NCBI GenBank assembly: GCA_029379385.1
Contig: CM055607.1
Span: forward strand, 36,205,235 to 36,269,234
Length of the DNA: 64,000 nucleotides
Origin: Quillaja saponaria
Taxonomy: Eukaryota; Streptophyta; Magnoliopsida; Fabales; Quillajaceae
Reading direction: 5' to 3'
A program made the translations under genes and the position numbers. Position 1 is the first letter of the stretch, and every line of letters starts with the position of its first letter. The notes under the pieces are model-generated. The model was not told the DNA's origin. It saw only the letters and a list, made by a program, of their open reading frames with translations, and made no database searches. This document shows positions 13,439 through 24,912 of the stretch, piece by piece.

Positions 13439-15385
13439 ATGGATGTAGAGAGAGACAAATATAATATGATAAATTTCGAAGAAACCGAGTTACGTCTTGG
13501 ATTGCCTGGTGGAATTGGAAATGATGGTGAAGCAGTCAAGAATAACGCCATGAACACCATGTCAAGTATGATAAATAACGGAAAGAGAGGATTCTCGGAG
13601 ACTAGTGTCGATTTGAAGCTTAATCTTTCGTCGTCTGAGTCGGATTCAACGGGTGAAGCTACGGAGAAGACTACTACTATGGCTTCTCGGTCCAAGGATC
13701 CTGCAAGGCCACCTGCAAAGTGAGTTCTTCCCTTCCTTTTCTATATATATATATTTGTTAAATTAAATTAAATTAAATGCTAATTCTATCTGTTTTTTCA
13801 TTAAATTTTCTCACAAAGATTTACTTAATTATGAATATAAAGGAAAACAAAAGTGGGAAATCATACATAAAATGCATAATTAAGAAGAAGGAAAATAAAA
13901 TTAATTTGTACCTTAAATTCTAGCTAGATATATAGGAGTAGTAATATTAAAGTAATTAATTAGAATAATGTATAAATTTGATTATTCTAGTAATTTTTCA
14001 ATTAGCAATTTTAGTTAGTTTTTTTTTTATGGCAATCTAGCTGGTTGTCGGGTAGACAATGGAAAACAACAAGACACGTGGAATCTTGCAGGTACTTTTC
14101 TCTTCAACCAAACAATTGAAAGTAAATAAAGAGAAAAGGAATCTTAATTTTATGGTTGAAATTTTAGTCACCTAACACAACAGAAATTTTAGAATTTCTA
14201 AAGTTGGTCTAACCGTCAATAAAGAATTATTCGTTTATTAATTTTTTGAATTTAATATTCTGGATAAGATTTTGGAATATAATTTTATAAATTTTTTAGT
14301 CTTAGTGAAGATAGCATATTTGAAATCAGAAAAAATAATTAATCAAAATACTCATTCTAAATATATTTAATTACTAAATAAAAAAACATAGTAAAAAAGA
14401 AAAAATGGATTTGTGAATTTAATTATGGCATTAGAAAATAAAAAATCAAAGAATTTGTGAAAGCAATGTACATGTATACAGTAATAATAGAGAAGTCAAA
14501 TTGTGAATTATAGGGCGCAAGTTGTCGGTTGGCCACCCGTCAGATCATTCAGAAAGAACATCGTGGCCGTTCAAAAGTCAAACACTGATGAGGTTGAAAA
14601 GGCAAGTAACGGTAACGGCGTAGCTTTTGTTAAAGTGAGTATGGACGGTGCACCCTATTTACGTAAGGTGGATTTGAAGTTATACAAAAGCTACCAGGAA
14701 CTTTCAGAGGCACTGAGCAAAATGTTCAGCTCCTTCACCATTGGTAATTAATTAAACTAAAAAGCACAATTTTAATTTTTTTTACTTTTTAATTCTAATA
14801 TTTTAATTTGTATAATTAAATTTTTTCATGAAATCATGAAGGTAATTGTGAATCGCAAGGAATGAAGGACTTTATGAATGAAAGCAAATTGATAGATTTG
14901 TTGAATGGTTCTGATTATGTACCAACATATGAAGACAAAGATGGAGACTGGATGCTTGTGGGTGATGTGCCATGGGAGTAAGTTCTTTTTTTCTTTTTCA
15001 ATAACTAATTTTAAAATAATAATTAATTAATGTCAATTTAATAGAATAATATTTAAACAATTTTAATTTCTCAGGATGTTCGTTAATTCTTGCAAACGAT
15101 TGCGGATAATGAAAGGATCAGAGGCAATTGGACTAGGTAATTAGTCACTTTAATTACAGATTAATCCGTACATGTAATACATGCATGATTAGAAAAAAAA
15201 ATGAAAAAGATAAATACAATTGTTAAAATAAATATTCAAATTCTCTCAATTGGCCAATAATTTTTCTTATTAAATATATATGAAACGCTACCGTTTTGAT
15301 TGATTTTCAGTTGTATGATTGGTGTGATTTTTCTTATGTATTTGCAGCACCAAGGGCATTAGAGAAATGCAAGAACAGAAGCTAA
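13439..15385 (+). CDS. IAA16: Aux/IAA auxin-response repressor, IAA16-like (IAA7/14/16/17 clade)
   Basis: Auxin-degradable nuclear repressor of ARF-driven transcription. Five exons, 13439-13719, 14514-14743, 14842-14977, 15075-15136 and 15348-15385, total 747 bp and 248 aa. Domain I is [10 protein letters not shown]; a second EAR-like VDLKLNLS follows at about residue 59. Domain II is [15 protein letters not shown]. The PB1 part includes [48 protein letters not shown] and the usual [13 protein letters not shown]. The C-terminus [18 protein letters not shown] is the nuclear-localising end of the IAA7/14/16/17 group. The first ATG (13439) gives nine residues before [13 protein letters not shown]; an internal ATG at 13466 matches the start remembered for Arabidopsis IAA16, so either may be used. 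Linkage to MED14 supports IAA16 specifically. Every domain is intact. Confidence 0.93.
13738..14513 (+). other. First intron of the IAA16-type gene
   Basis: About 790 bp, AT-rich, GTGAG donor after 13719 and TAG acceptor before 14514. It contains no open coding sequence; its position just before the degron exon is the conserved Aux/IAA intron position. Confidence 0.8.
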
Positions 15386-17242
15386 ACTTTTATTTTTATT
15401 CTTCTTTTAAGTGCACAAGACAGCCGGCTTGGTTGTAACGAAAATCAATCCGGCTAGAGCCAGGTCGGGTTAGAGAGTTTGTTTGAACCGTCTGTAGACT
15501 CTGTAATTTGTATTGCTTATAATGGTTTTTCTATTTTCTTATATATAAGAAAATATTTGGTGATTTTAAAAGACGATAAATAATATATATAGAGTCAATG
15601 TTTATATATAATAACTTTTTTTCCCTTTTTTTTCAAAATTATTAATGGCTTGTCTTGTAACAATTCCATTGTTTAGTTGTCATTGGGTGATTTTTTATTG
15701 TCTCCTCCCCTTTATTATTTATTTTTTGAAATTAAATTGAATGCATTATTTTTCCTCTTGTAATATTCTATGAGAGGTTGTTTTATTATTGTAAACTTTT
15801 GTGCATGGAATTAATAATTATTTTATTAATCGGTTGGGATATTGCAAAACTAAGATCTATATAATATATATGAACAAAGTGATAAGGTGAAACATGTCCA
15901 TGCGCTTCTTGTTGGAGACTTTTATTGAGTCGTACCATTAATTTATGTCATATGATTCTTCTTGTCTCTCTCCCTATTAAATATCATCTTATTTAGAAAA
16001 ATAATGAATTTTCCTATTCAATAATTGATAAATTAAAAAAAAAAAAATTAACTCAAGATACAATATAAATTTACTGTCAACAATGATATGAATTTTCTCA
16101 CTAATTATTAATTTAATTAAATCCATTGTGTATTATAATTTTATTTTGGCCGACTCTAATTAATATTGTACAAATTAAAGTTATTAATTTAGTTGTTATA
16201 CTCGGTACTTTTAGCAAATTGGAGATAGTTCTTAAATTGATGGCATATTAATGCAAATGATCACACCGTTCTTAGTAAAAATTAAAAAATTATATTTTAA
16301 TAGGTTTATTTGATTGTTTAGAATATGCATTTCATTCAATGATTTTTTAAATTTGATTCTCATTGGAGATTGAATGATACCGTGTGAATGAAATCTCTAT
16401 AAATCATCTAGTTCTAGCATAGAGGGCATATTTTTAACTGGACTAGAGATATAATTAGTTGAGGTGTGTATAAATTGGTTCGGGCACACCTAACTACTAA
16501 ATAATCAAAACATATATTTAAATATGTATAGACAACGACGGAAAAATATTAGGTGAATACAATACAAATGTTTAAAGTTCTTTTCGAATATACTCCACAA
16601 TCAAAGTATAAATTTATAGAGATGTCAAATTTTTAATTTTTAATATAATAATGCACAATTACATAATAGTTGTCGTATAAAATAAGAGGTAATTTTTTTT
16701 TCTTTTTATAAATTTAGTCTAAATAAGTAATACTAGATTCAATTTAATTCTATATCCTCAACATACAATACAAATATATATATATATGTTTCTTATCAAT
16801 TGTTACTTATTACTATTTATTTATTTAATTTATTTTTTTTTTGTGTGTGTAGAAGCTGTTTTAAACATAATTGTTGTAAAGGAGAATTAGGATTCATTTT
16901 CATTTTCTCCTTCAGAATTTCTTCTATTAAAAATTAAGATTTTGATGAGTTTATCCATATAGTAATGAACAAAAGCATAGAAAGAAGGGGGCTGAATATG
17001 GCATACAAAAGTATAATCAAATGCAGTTTATTTAATATTGCATATATAGAATTCCCAAAACGGCCTTTCTATCTCATAGTAACAAGTGATTAGAAGAAAG
17101 AATTTTAACAATGATACCACATTTGCCAAAATGCAATTACAATTCTACTTCTAAAACAGCAGAACCCAAACAGCCACAGAAGTCAGAAATCCTGTACCAT
17201 CAAATTGAGAAAAAAAAAAGTCCTCAAATTTGGTGTTGCTCT
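15386..17242. other. 3' flanks between convergent IAA16-type and DCL2 genes
   Basis: Holds the IAA16 3' UTR (roughly the first 200 bases, GT-rich) and, at the right, the DCL2 3' UTR. A minus-strand AATAAA at about 17033-17028 is a candidate poly(A) signal for DCL2. The middle is AT-rich and shows no gene, RNA gene or recognisable mobile element. Confidence 0.5.
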
Positions 17243-20200
17243 TTATTTTGTAGAGATGCGTTCCTTCAAGGATTTCAAAACTTCCCTGCATGCTAACTTT
17301 TTGGCTATCTTCTTATCAGAAGATGTGGAGGTATGCTTATATATGAACCCATCAGCTTCAACCTCAATTGTGACAGAACACACACCATTGCTGCGGGACC
17401 GAATGGGTTCTCTCATAGTATAGTGCTCCTTTTGGCAAAGTTCAGTCAGCTCCCTTACAGGATGGAGCATCACGGTCTCAGTTGTAACCAAGGGCTCCAA
17501 CAGAGGTCTTATGCTTTGAAAAACTATGTCCTTATTGTACCCTGAATCGAGTAGAATTGCCCCCGCTAAGGACTCTACAATATCTCCAAGCACCTATCAA
17601 ATAAAACTGATTAATAAATACATAACAGGCATTATGATGATACAAATTATAGCCATTACAGAACAGTGGTTACACTTGGGGGCTATCAATCACAATTCAC
17701 AACAAGATCCACAAATATTGCTCTGTGAAAAATAATTTATAACCAAAGTTTCAATTATATATTGTCGTCTAACCTTGGAGAAAGATGTTTCTGACTCCCA
17801 TCCAAAAGTTGATTCTGAAGACAGCTTCTCAAAACTGTTAACGGTTTCAATAATATGCTTGCCTAGACCCTGTGACGAATGAAGAATGTGTTTATGCAAC
17901 TCAGCCTTAATGGAAGACCGTGCATAACAATCATTATTCACAGAAGCAGCCCTCATATCAGTCAACAATCCAGGTGACATCCTGGGATATGTCTTGTATA
18001 GATGCAAGGTAATGAGATAATCCAACACAGCATCACCGAGAAATTCCAGTCGCTGCATGATAGGGAGCATATCATGTACAAATTAAGAAGAAAGAGGACA
18101 AAGTTAAAGTGATAACGTAGAAAAGCTAACCAGTTTCACAGTTTATGATTTGAAACCAGATTTTCTAAACTCAGGTTATTAAGTCTAGCATGAAGCTCCT
18201 GTGTGCCTAACCTACTTAAGCTCATCAATACCTGGGCTGGTCACCTAAAAACATTTGAGAGAGGTCCATCTTTCATTGTTGCGTGTCTTTATTCTCTTTC
18301 CATGTGGTCAAAAGGCATACAGAAAAACACCAAGTCCGACAACCAATCTGAATCATGGGTGCCTTACATATGACCATGCTTTTTAACGAACATAGAAGTA
18401 AAACAAGCGCACATACATAGCATAATTTTCAACTAGTCATCCTTTAAGTTACCTGATAACATCTAGGAATGTCTGGCAGCGTATACGAACCGTGGGTCAG
18501 AGCTTCCACTAACAGAGAAGTATCTCTGAATTTGTAGTTCAATAAGGACTCTAGATAACCAACATTAACAAGCTCCTCTGGGTGAAGGTTCAAATGCCTT
18601 TCATGTGGAATAAATTCAAAATCCACCTTAATGCCTATCCAACTCAAAAATAGCAAAGCGGACTTTTCACCTCCTGTGCTAAGGAAAGCACCAATTAGTG
18701 CCTCAACAACATCAGCAACTGTCTTATGTTCTAACTTTCTTCTTCCAAGAACATAAATTTTCAATTTTTCAGAAAGCAACTCCTCATTCAAAGAGTTACT
18801 TCCAGATCTTTCGCCAGGTATAATCCACCTTTTAAGATCGAACGATTCATTTCGTATGAAGCCCTGCAATATAAAAAAAGTCGAAATTTACTGAAACCTA
18901 AAACATACTCAGAATATAACAGTTGAACAAAATTTCAATGTATAAAATTATGAGACTGATAAAAAAAAAAAACACAATATATGAAACTATTACCATAAAC
19001 CACTGATAAGTTGATTCTTACCAATAATGAATAACAAGAGGAAAAAAAAAAGGGAAAAGAAACTTTTTCGCATTAAACTGTAACACCCGATTGGAACACT
19101 GTATGAAGCAATTTTAACATTTGCAACAAGACCAGAAATCAAAACTGTTTCACATGCTCAATTATATCACTTATGAACCTCCAATTATGGCTGCAAGTCA
19201 TCACAGCAGCATTGCACCACTTAATACCTAGCTTACTTTGGCTTTGGAAATCGTACTCTTCCGTTTAGACTAGGAATATCTTTTGGAATGTATTAATGTT
19301 TTGGACATGAACTATTCATTTTAAGTAATATTATTAAATCACAAATATCAATGTAAATTATACATTTCAGAAAGTTAAAAATATTACATCTACTTTCTGA
19401 GGAGCATAAAGAATGTTAGAACAAACTAGATAAAGAAAATTTACCGGAATTTTGCGGCCACATCCAATGCTACAAAGATTGGCATTAGAAATTATTTGTT
19501 CTCTCTTTAAACTGAGTAGACCTTCATTATCATTATGATAGGTTTTAAAAAGTTGTTGACTGGCAGCATATTTGAGGAAAGAATCTCCAAGAGTCTCGAG
19601 AGATTCCAAATGAAAATTCTCCTGGCATTTCTTTGTGGTAATGGCTTCCAAGACCTATTAAATGCATAAACAAGACAGACAATAAAATTTTAGTTTCAAT
19701 TAATGAACAATTAGGATGGTGTGAGACAATGATGTTTTTCTTAGTTTAAAAGAGAGATAATAATAATAGGCCAAGGCAATGCAGAACAAAGAAAATAAAT
19801 TTTTATGATATTACATCAAACTCATGCAGCATTAACTATTAAGATTTCATTCACAAACTCAATTAAATAGACATTTCTAGCTGGAGTAGTATACCTTGAA
19901 GGTTGGTATGTCATTTTGTGTGCAATAGTCCGATTCCAAATGCATCCTTTTTAGATTATAAGCAACAAGCAAAGACTCAAGTCGATGCATTATTGATGGA
20001 ACAAATGAGAATGTGTAAACAGTACTGATTGATACAGGTGACATGATTATGGTGCAGAGTTCAGGCGGCAGTTCAACATATGTGTTTCTTGATTCTGAAA
20101 AGTAAAAAGATATAGACCAATTATTTAATCTGATTAGTTTGTATGTAGAAAAATAGGAACTAAATCCAAATGGACATTAAGTATAGTCAGCAAATATGGA

Positions 20201-21643
20201 AGTGATGGAATTCGAAAGCAACTCTAGCAACAGTCACCAAGGTGAAATCCACATTTAATCAGAAGACACATCCAAGACTTACAACAAAGTGAACAAGCCA
20301 ATAGAATTCTGAAAATTTTAATCAAATGCAGAGGAGCATAATACAACATCTTCTATGCAATTATGGAAAAGAATGACCTTTCATGCTGCTTAAGAAAGAA
20401 GCATGCAAAGTAACAAAATTCAACCTTTCTTTCTCTGTTTTCTGCTGCATCCCTGAAGGTAATTGTGTACCTTAAAAATGTGCCTTGCCTTAAATAGTGG
20501 TTCTTGTTCAAAAGACAACTGAATCCCAAGCCTGCAATTTGGAATGAGATTTAGGTACTCACATATGATGATATGATTGAAATAAAACACCCCCAATGAA
20601 AACATATAATTTAATTTAGAGATACCATACTGCTCATAGTACTTCTTGTAAGTAATTACTTCACCACCCCTTAGATTCAGGAGTGAGTTTCCATTCAATT
20701 CCAATGTACCAGTGATGCAATATACATGGCCGTTATGAGGAGTGTAGACCAAAGAATTTAAGAGTTTGCATGTACATATCCAACCATTTATGGTCCATAC
20801 ATTATGGGCATGATCCTCGAGCAGAGTATGATTTATGTGATCCACACAAATATTAACAGATACCCAATCAATGATGGAATGTCTCTGATCTATGCCAGCA
20901 GCTGGCAGCATAAGATAATCAATCTCAAGATTATCTCCCAAACATAATTTATCTAATGCCTCTGTCAGCTTATTCAAATTGTGATCCAAAAGAACCCTAA
21001 ATAAGGTGACCTGGTACCTTCTAGACAGAAGAACCTGGGAAAACAAAAATTACCAATGAGTAAGTGCACCCGTTTTTATTACTCACCTGATGCCACTACA
21101 GTAGCAACAAAAATAACACACCTGCTCTGCAGTAAGATGAACCCCTCCTACATGTCTGAAGTTTACACTCAAACAACCCCCCTCAACAAATAGTTCCAAT
21201 TGCAGAGACCCAATTTCTGAACCAAGCTCACTTCTTGTTAGAAGTACAACATCGTTAACTGGAATATCACAACTGAATTTCTGCTTCATCTCAATCAAGT
21301 AGCAATGGTACATTATCTCAGAAGTGTTAGAACAACAGTTGACCAGTTGGGGTGGGATATAACTGGGTTGTTCGTCATTGTAAGCTTCATTTCCTACAGA
21401 TCAAGTAATTGCAATTTGCAAATGCAGACAAATACACAAGTTCGATCAAAACAAATCCAAAACGATGAACGTGAAAATGGAGCAAAGCTAATAATACAAA
21501 TCCCATAGTTATAGTAATGAATTTTAGTATTAAAAACATACAGCCAAAGAAGGAAGTAACAGTAAGAAATAAACGAAAGAAGGTGCCAAATTACCAAATG
21601 GAACAGGACTGGCGGAGAGCTCTTGCTGTCCATCTATTTCCAT
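17243..21643 (-). CDS. DCL2: Dicer-like 2, internally shortened: PAZ, RNase IIIa, RNase IIIb, dsRBD, no helicase
   Basis: Plant DCL2 normally makes 22-nt siRNAs in antiviral and transitive silencing. Nine exons read in one frame: 21643-21595, 21393-21122, 21034-20631, 20531-20425, 20094-19895, 19654-19445, 18863-18453, 18052-17774, 17593-17243; 760 aa against roughly 1,400 in full-length DCL2. The leader (MEIDGQQELSASPVPFG) is followed by a platform segment (YIPPQLV, MYHCYLIEM), PAZ (about residues 160-320), RNase IIIa (LESLETLGDSFL, catalytic E364, D368, D465, E468), RNase IIIb (RLEFLGDAVLDYL, E554, D558, D648, E651) and a C-terminal dsRBD ending SDKKIAKKLACREVLKSL. All eight acidic catalytic residues are present. 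The DExD/H helicase and most of DUF283 are missing, and no helicase coding sequence occurs before the next gene at 27.6 kb. The leader resembles the authentic DCL2 N-terminus from memory, which suggests an internal deletion. An in-frame ATG at 21733 could add 30 residues. Expression unknown. Confidence 0.88.
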
Positions 21644-21680
21644 AGTAAGTGCTGTGCCTCTATGGCTTTTGGCTTGCAAA

Positions 21681-21720
21681 GACAGAGTCACTCCCACAGA
21701 CAGAGTCACTCCCACAGACA
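21681..21720. repeat. 18-bp tandem duplication at the DCL2 5' end
   Basis: Two exact copies of GACAGAGTCACTCCCACA (21681-21698, 21699-21716) plus four bases of a third. On the minus strand, in frame with DCL2 from the ATG at 21733, it encodes SVGVTL twice. Probably 5' UTR or a replication-slippage scar. Confidence 0.85.
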
Positions 21721-21810
21721 GATTGAGGGACATAAAGTGATTGGAAGTTCAGGGGAAAGCCTTCAGAAACAGAAGCAGAAGCAGATCAGTGAGGCAGCAT
21801 TGTACAATGG

Positions 21811-21826
21811 TTATATATATAAAAAT
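21811..21826 (-). promoter_or_regulatory. Candidate TATA box of the DCL2 gene
   Basis: TTTTTATATATATAA on the minus strand, about 90 bases before the ATG at 21733 and 175 before that at 21643. Its presence suggests that the shortened gene kept a promoter-like 5' end. Confidence 0.4.
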
Positions 21827-21838
21827 AAGGTTGATTGA

Positions 21839-22312
21839 TGCTGTCGTGTATATTAAGGAAATAACAATGAAATGGTGAAGGATGGAATCAATGTCGTATA
21901 AAGTAAGTACCCATTAACATTGAACTCCCTTGCTTGCTGAGGAAGCTACTTCCAACTTACGGATTCGCAAGAAAAAAGAAAAAGTATAAAGCATGCTAAG
22001 TACTATAAAGTTAATGTGCGGAATAAAATTATAGAGAAGTCTTCTTATAGCTTTTTTGAGGGACCGAAGGTCATGGCCCATCAATTTTTTTTCAAAAATA
22101 TTGATATTAAAATTTAAAATTAATTTTTAATCTTTTATTTTACTCTTGTATAATAAGTTCGTCTCTCCAAAAATAAAAGTTAGATAATATTTTATATTTT
22201 AAATTACAAGACTAATGAGTTAAAGAATTAATATAAGACTATTGGTTTAAAACAATAAATTCTTCTATGTAGTTGTAAATTTTTATTATATCTTAAGAGT
22301 TATTAATTTTCT

Positions 22313-22347
<35 letters not shown>

Positions 22348-22998
22348 TGTTATTATTTTAATTAATATATTTATATAAAATTTTATTCAGACTTTTTAAG
22401 AATAAATATATACCTCTGGCCACTGTTCAAAAACAGAAAGAAACTTTTCTAATTGAATTTAAAGACTAGACTTATGATCTACCAGCAGTAGAGAGTGATA
22501 GGTAGTACACATAATATTATGACTAAATTCTAATTTTAGTCTTTATAATTTAGTGAAAATATCAGTCTAGTTATTATATATAGTTTAAAATCGAAAATTT
22601 AACTAGATAATATATGACGTGGCTAATAACGTTATTCATGACATATCTACGTCTAATCTCCCTTCCCTCTCCATGTCAGCTACCGTCACCTTCCGTCTAG
22701 TTAAATTGCAAAGATTATATTGATTGGAGGCAATGGAGGCAAAAAGTATGCTTACAGAGGTATCCTTCTTCTGCTATTTATAGGTTGGCAGTAGGATCAA
22801 AAAGAGGAATATGCATGACATGTTGATTCGGTCCAAAATAAAGGTGAGGGTGCCTATATAAAAGGTATACGGCCTGTGTAATATCATCAAGTTTGTTCAT
22901 AAACGAAATTGCGCTAGCTCGTTGGCTAGATTCTCTCCTCCCCTCCCTCTCTCTCTCTCTTCTCTTCCTCTCTTCCTGTGTAAATTCTCTGTTATAGG
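21839..22998. other. Intergenic region upstream of DCL2
   Basis: AT-rich, with an (AT)n tract at 22312-22340 and a CT-rich tract at 22931-22975. No helicase motifs in any frame on either strand. It would contain the DCL2 promoter on one side and the remains of the PPR gene promoter on the other. Confidence 0.5.
22312..22340. repeat. (AT)n microsatellite
   Basis: Uninterrupted alternating T/A of about 28 bases in AT-rich DNA. Confidence 0.85.
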
Positions 22999-23420
22999 TC
23001 TGAATGGCCTACGCAAAAACAACTTCTTCCAGAGGCAATGTCATTGTTTCATACACTTGAAAATAGTAATTTGGATCTTGATATTGTTATCTACACTATC
23101 CTGGTTGATGGGATGTGCAGTGGTGGGAATTGTACGATGCCGGGAAACTTTTTGTAGTTTACCCGCTAAAGGACTAGCAATTGGTATGCATGCAATTATC
23201 AAAGGGCTTGGTAAAGAAGGAATTTTGGATGAAGCTGAAGACTTGTTAAAGAAGATGGAAGACAACGGTGTATTGCCTAATAATTGCATATATAATGTAT
23301 TCATTCAAAGTTTGTCGCAAAAAAAATGACAGGTTGAGGAATTATCTGCAGATATTGGTAAGGAAGGGTTTCTCAGCGGATGCAACCACCAGAAGCTAAC
23401 CAAGTTGATAAAGCACTTCT
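22999..23420 (+). pseudogene. Degraded pentatricopeptide repeat (PPR) gene fragment
   Basis: Pieces of a P-class PPR protein, of the kind seen in Rf-like mitochondrial RNA-processing families, appear in successive frames: EAMSLFHTLENSNLDLDIV then IYTILVDGMCSGG from 23033; after a shift, DAGKLFCSLPAKGLAI; then IIKGLGKEGILDEAEDLLKK and MEDNGVLPNNCIYNVFIQSL; a stop at 23327; and after another shift KGFSADATT near 23365. At least two frameshifts and a stop break it, and no N-terminal repeats or targeting peptide are present, so it is a pseudogene fragment of the C-terminal repeats. Tissue of origin and parent gene cannot be named. Confidence 0.85.
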
Positions 23421-23451
23421 AAGAGTTATTTCAAAGGTATGTATAAATCTA

Positions 23452-24150
23452 CCAATTGGTCCTTCTGACATCAACTGCAGCTTCAAGATTTTTGCATTCT
23501 CTGGAAAGATACTGGATGTTGATTGTTTTTGTAACACAAGGGTTTGTATTTCTTCTCTTCGTCATACCTTTTTAATGCATTATTGCCAGAGTTAGAGAGC
23601 TTATTGTCATTTGCAGGTATCTTTATGAGTTAAAAATAAAAGTGATGGTTGCCCTATCACGTGATACAAATGAATAACTATCACTCATTTGCATCTTTGA
23701 CATTTTCTGAGTGTTTGTATTTGTTTAAGAAGGGCAGTTTAATATAATTTGTATTTATCTCCTAAAACTGCTATTTATATGTGTATGTAGGCATAAATGA
23801 TTTGAGTCTCAGGATTTTTGAACTAGATACTACTTCACAAGTGAGGCAATATTTATATGTCACAGATAATGGTATCAATAAGGTAGTTGGTATCAGGCCA
23901 ATTGTTCATGACTAAAGCACATATTACAGATTGATCTGATAAGCTTAGCTGGAGAGAAACAAGAATAATATACTGAAGACACTGAGACAGTGAAGGATAT
24001 GAGGCACATATAAAGGAAATCAGTTGCTACTCCTAGATATCAACAAATATAGTTTAGTACAGTTACTGAACATCTTAATGGGGAAATAGTCTACCTACAG
24101 TTTGCTTCTATACAGACAAGATGAATAATATTGCATACCATGGGTTGTTT
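23452..24150. repeat. Tandem duplication, copy 1 (about 700 bp)
   Basis: Starts at TTGGTCCTTCTGACATCAAC and ends near TGCATACCATGGGTTGTTT. It is highly similar to 24209-24912, with scattered substitutions and small indels, including CTATCACGTGATACAAATGA and TAACTATCACTCATTTGCAT in both. It directly follows the PPR pseudogene and has no coding capacity. Confidence 0.88.
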
Positions 24151-24208
24151 GTGATTTTTAAAAGACTCCAACGAAATTTATGTAGAGTGAGTTTTAAATC
24201 TAAATCTA

Positions 24209-24912
24209 TCAAATTGGTCCTTCTGACATCAACTGCAACTTCAAGATTTTTGCATTTTCTGGAAGGATACTGGATGTGATTGTAACACAAGGTTTTGTAT
24301 TTTTTCTCTTCGTCATGCCTTTTTAATGTGTTATTGTAAGAGCTATAGAGCTTATCGGTATTTCAAGGTATCTGTTTAAGTGAAAAGCAAAACTGCTAGC
24401 TTCCCTGCCTATCACGTGATACAAATGAATAACTATCACTCATTTGCATCTTTGACCTTTTCTGTGGGTTTGTATTTGTTTTGGAAGGCAGTTTAATATA
24501 ATATGTATTTTTCTCCTAAAACTACTATTTATATGTGTATTTAAGCATAAATGATTTGAGTCTTGGTATATTTTGACTAGATACTATTGCACAAGTGCGG
24601 CAATAAATACATGTCACAGATAATGGTTCAGTTACATCTACAAGGTAGTTGGTATCCGTCCAATTGTTCATGACTAAAGCACATATTAGAGATTGATCTG
24701 ATAAGCTTTGGGGGAGAAAAACAAGAAGAATTTACTCATGACAGTGAAGGAGAGGCATGTATATAGGAATCAGTTGCTACTCCTAGATATCAACAAATAT
24801 AGGTTAGTTACTGAACATCTCATAAGGAAAATAGTCTTTGATAACTTAACAGTTTACCTACAATTGCTTCTATAGAGACAAGATGCATAATATTGCATAT
24901 CACGAGTTGTTT
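24209..24912. repeat. Tandem duplication, copy 2 (about 700 bp)
   Basis: Second copy in the same orientation as 23452-24150, separated by about 60 bases. Shared landmarks come in the same order: TTCTGACATCAACTGC, the CACGTGATACAAATG block, GTTGGTATC, and CTACTCCTAGATATCAACAA near the end. Confidence 0.88.

Noticed and set aside
22922..23329. Open frame of 135 codons as an intact PPR gene
   Set aside because: Only its last third reads as PPR; the matching PPR sequence upstream is in a different frame, so this is a pseudogene with shifts.
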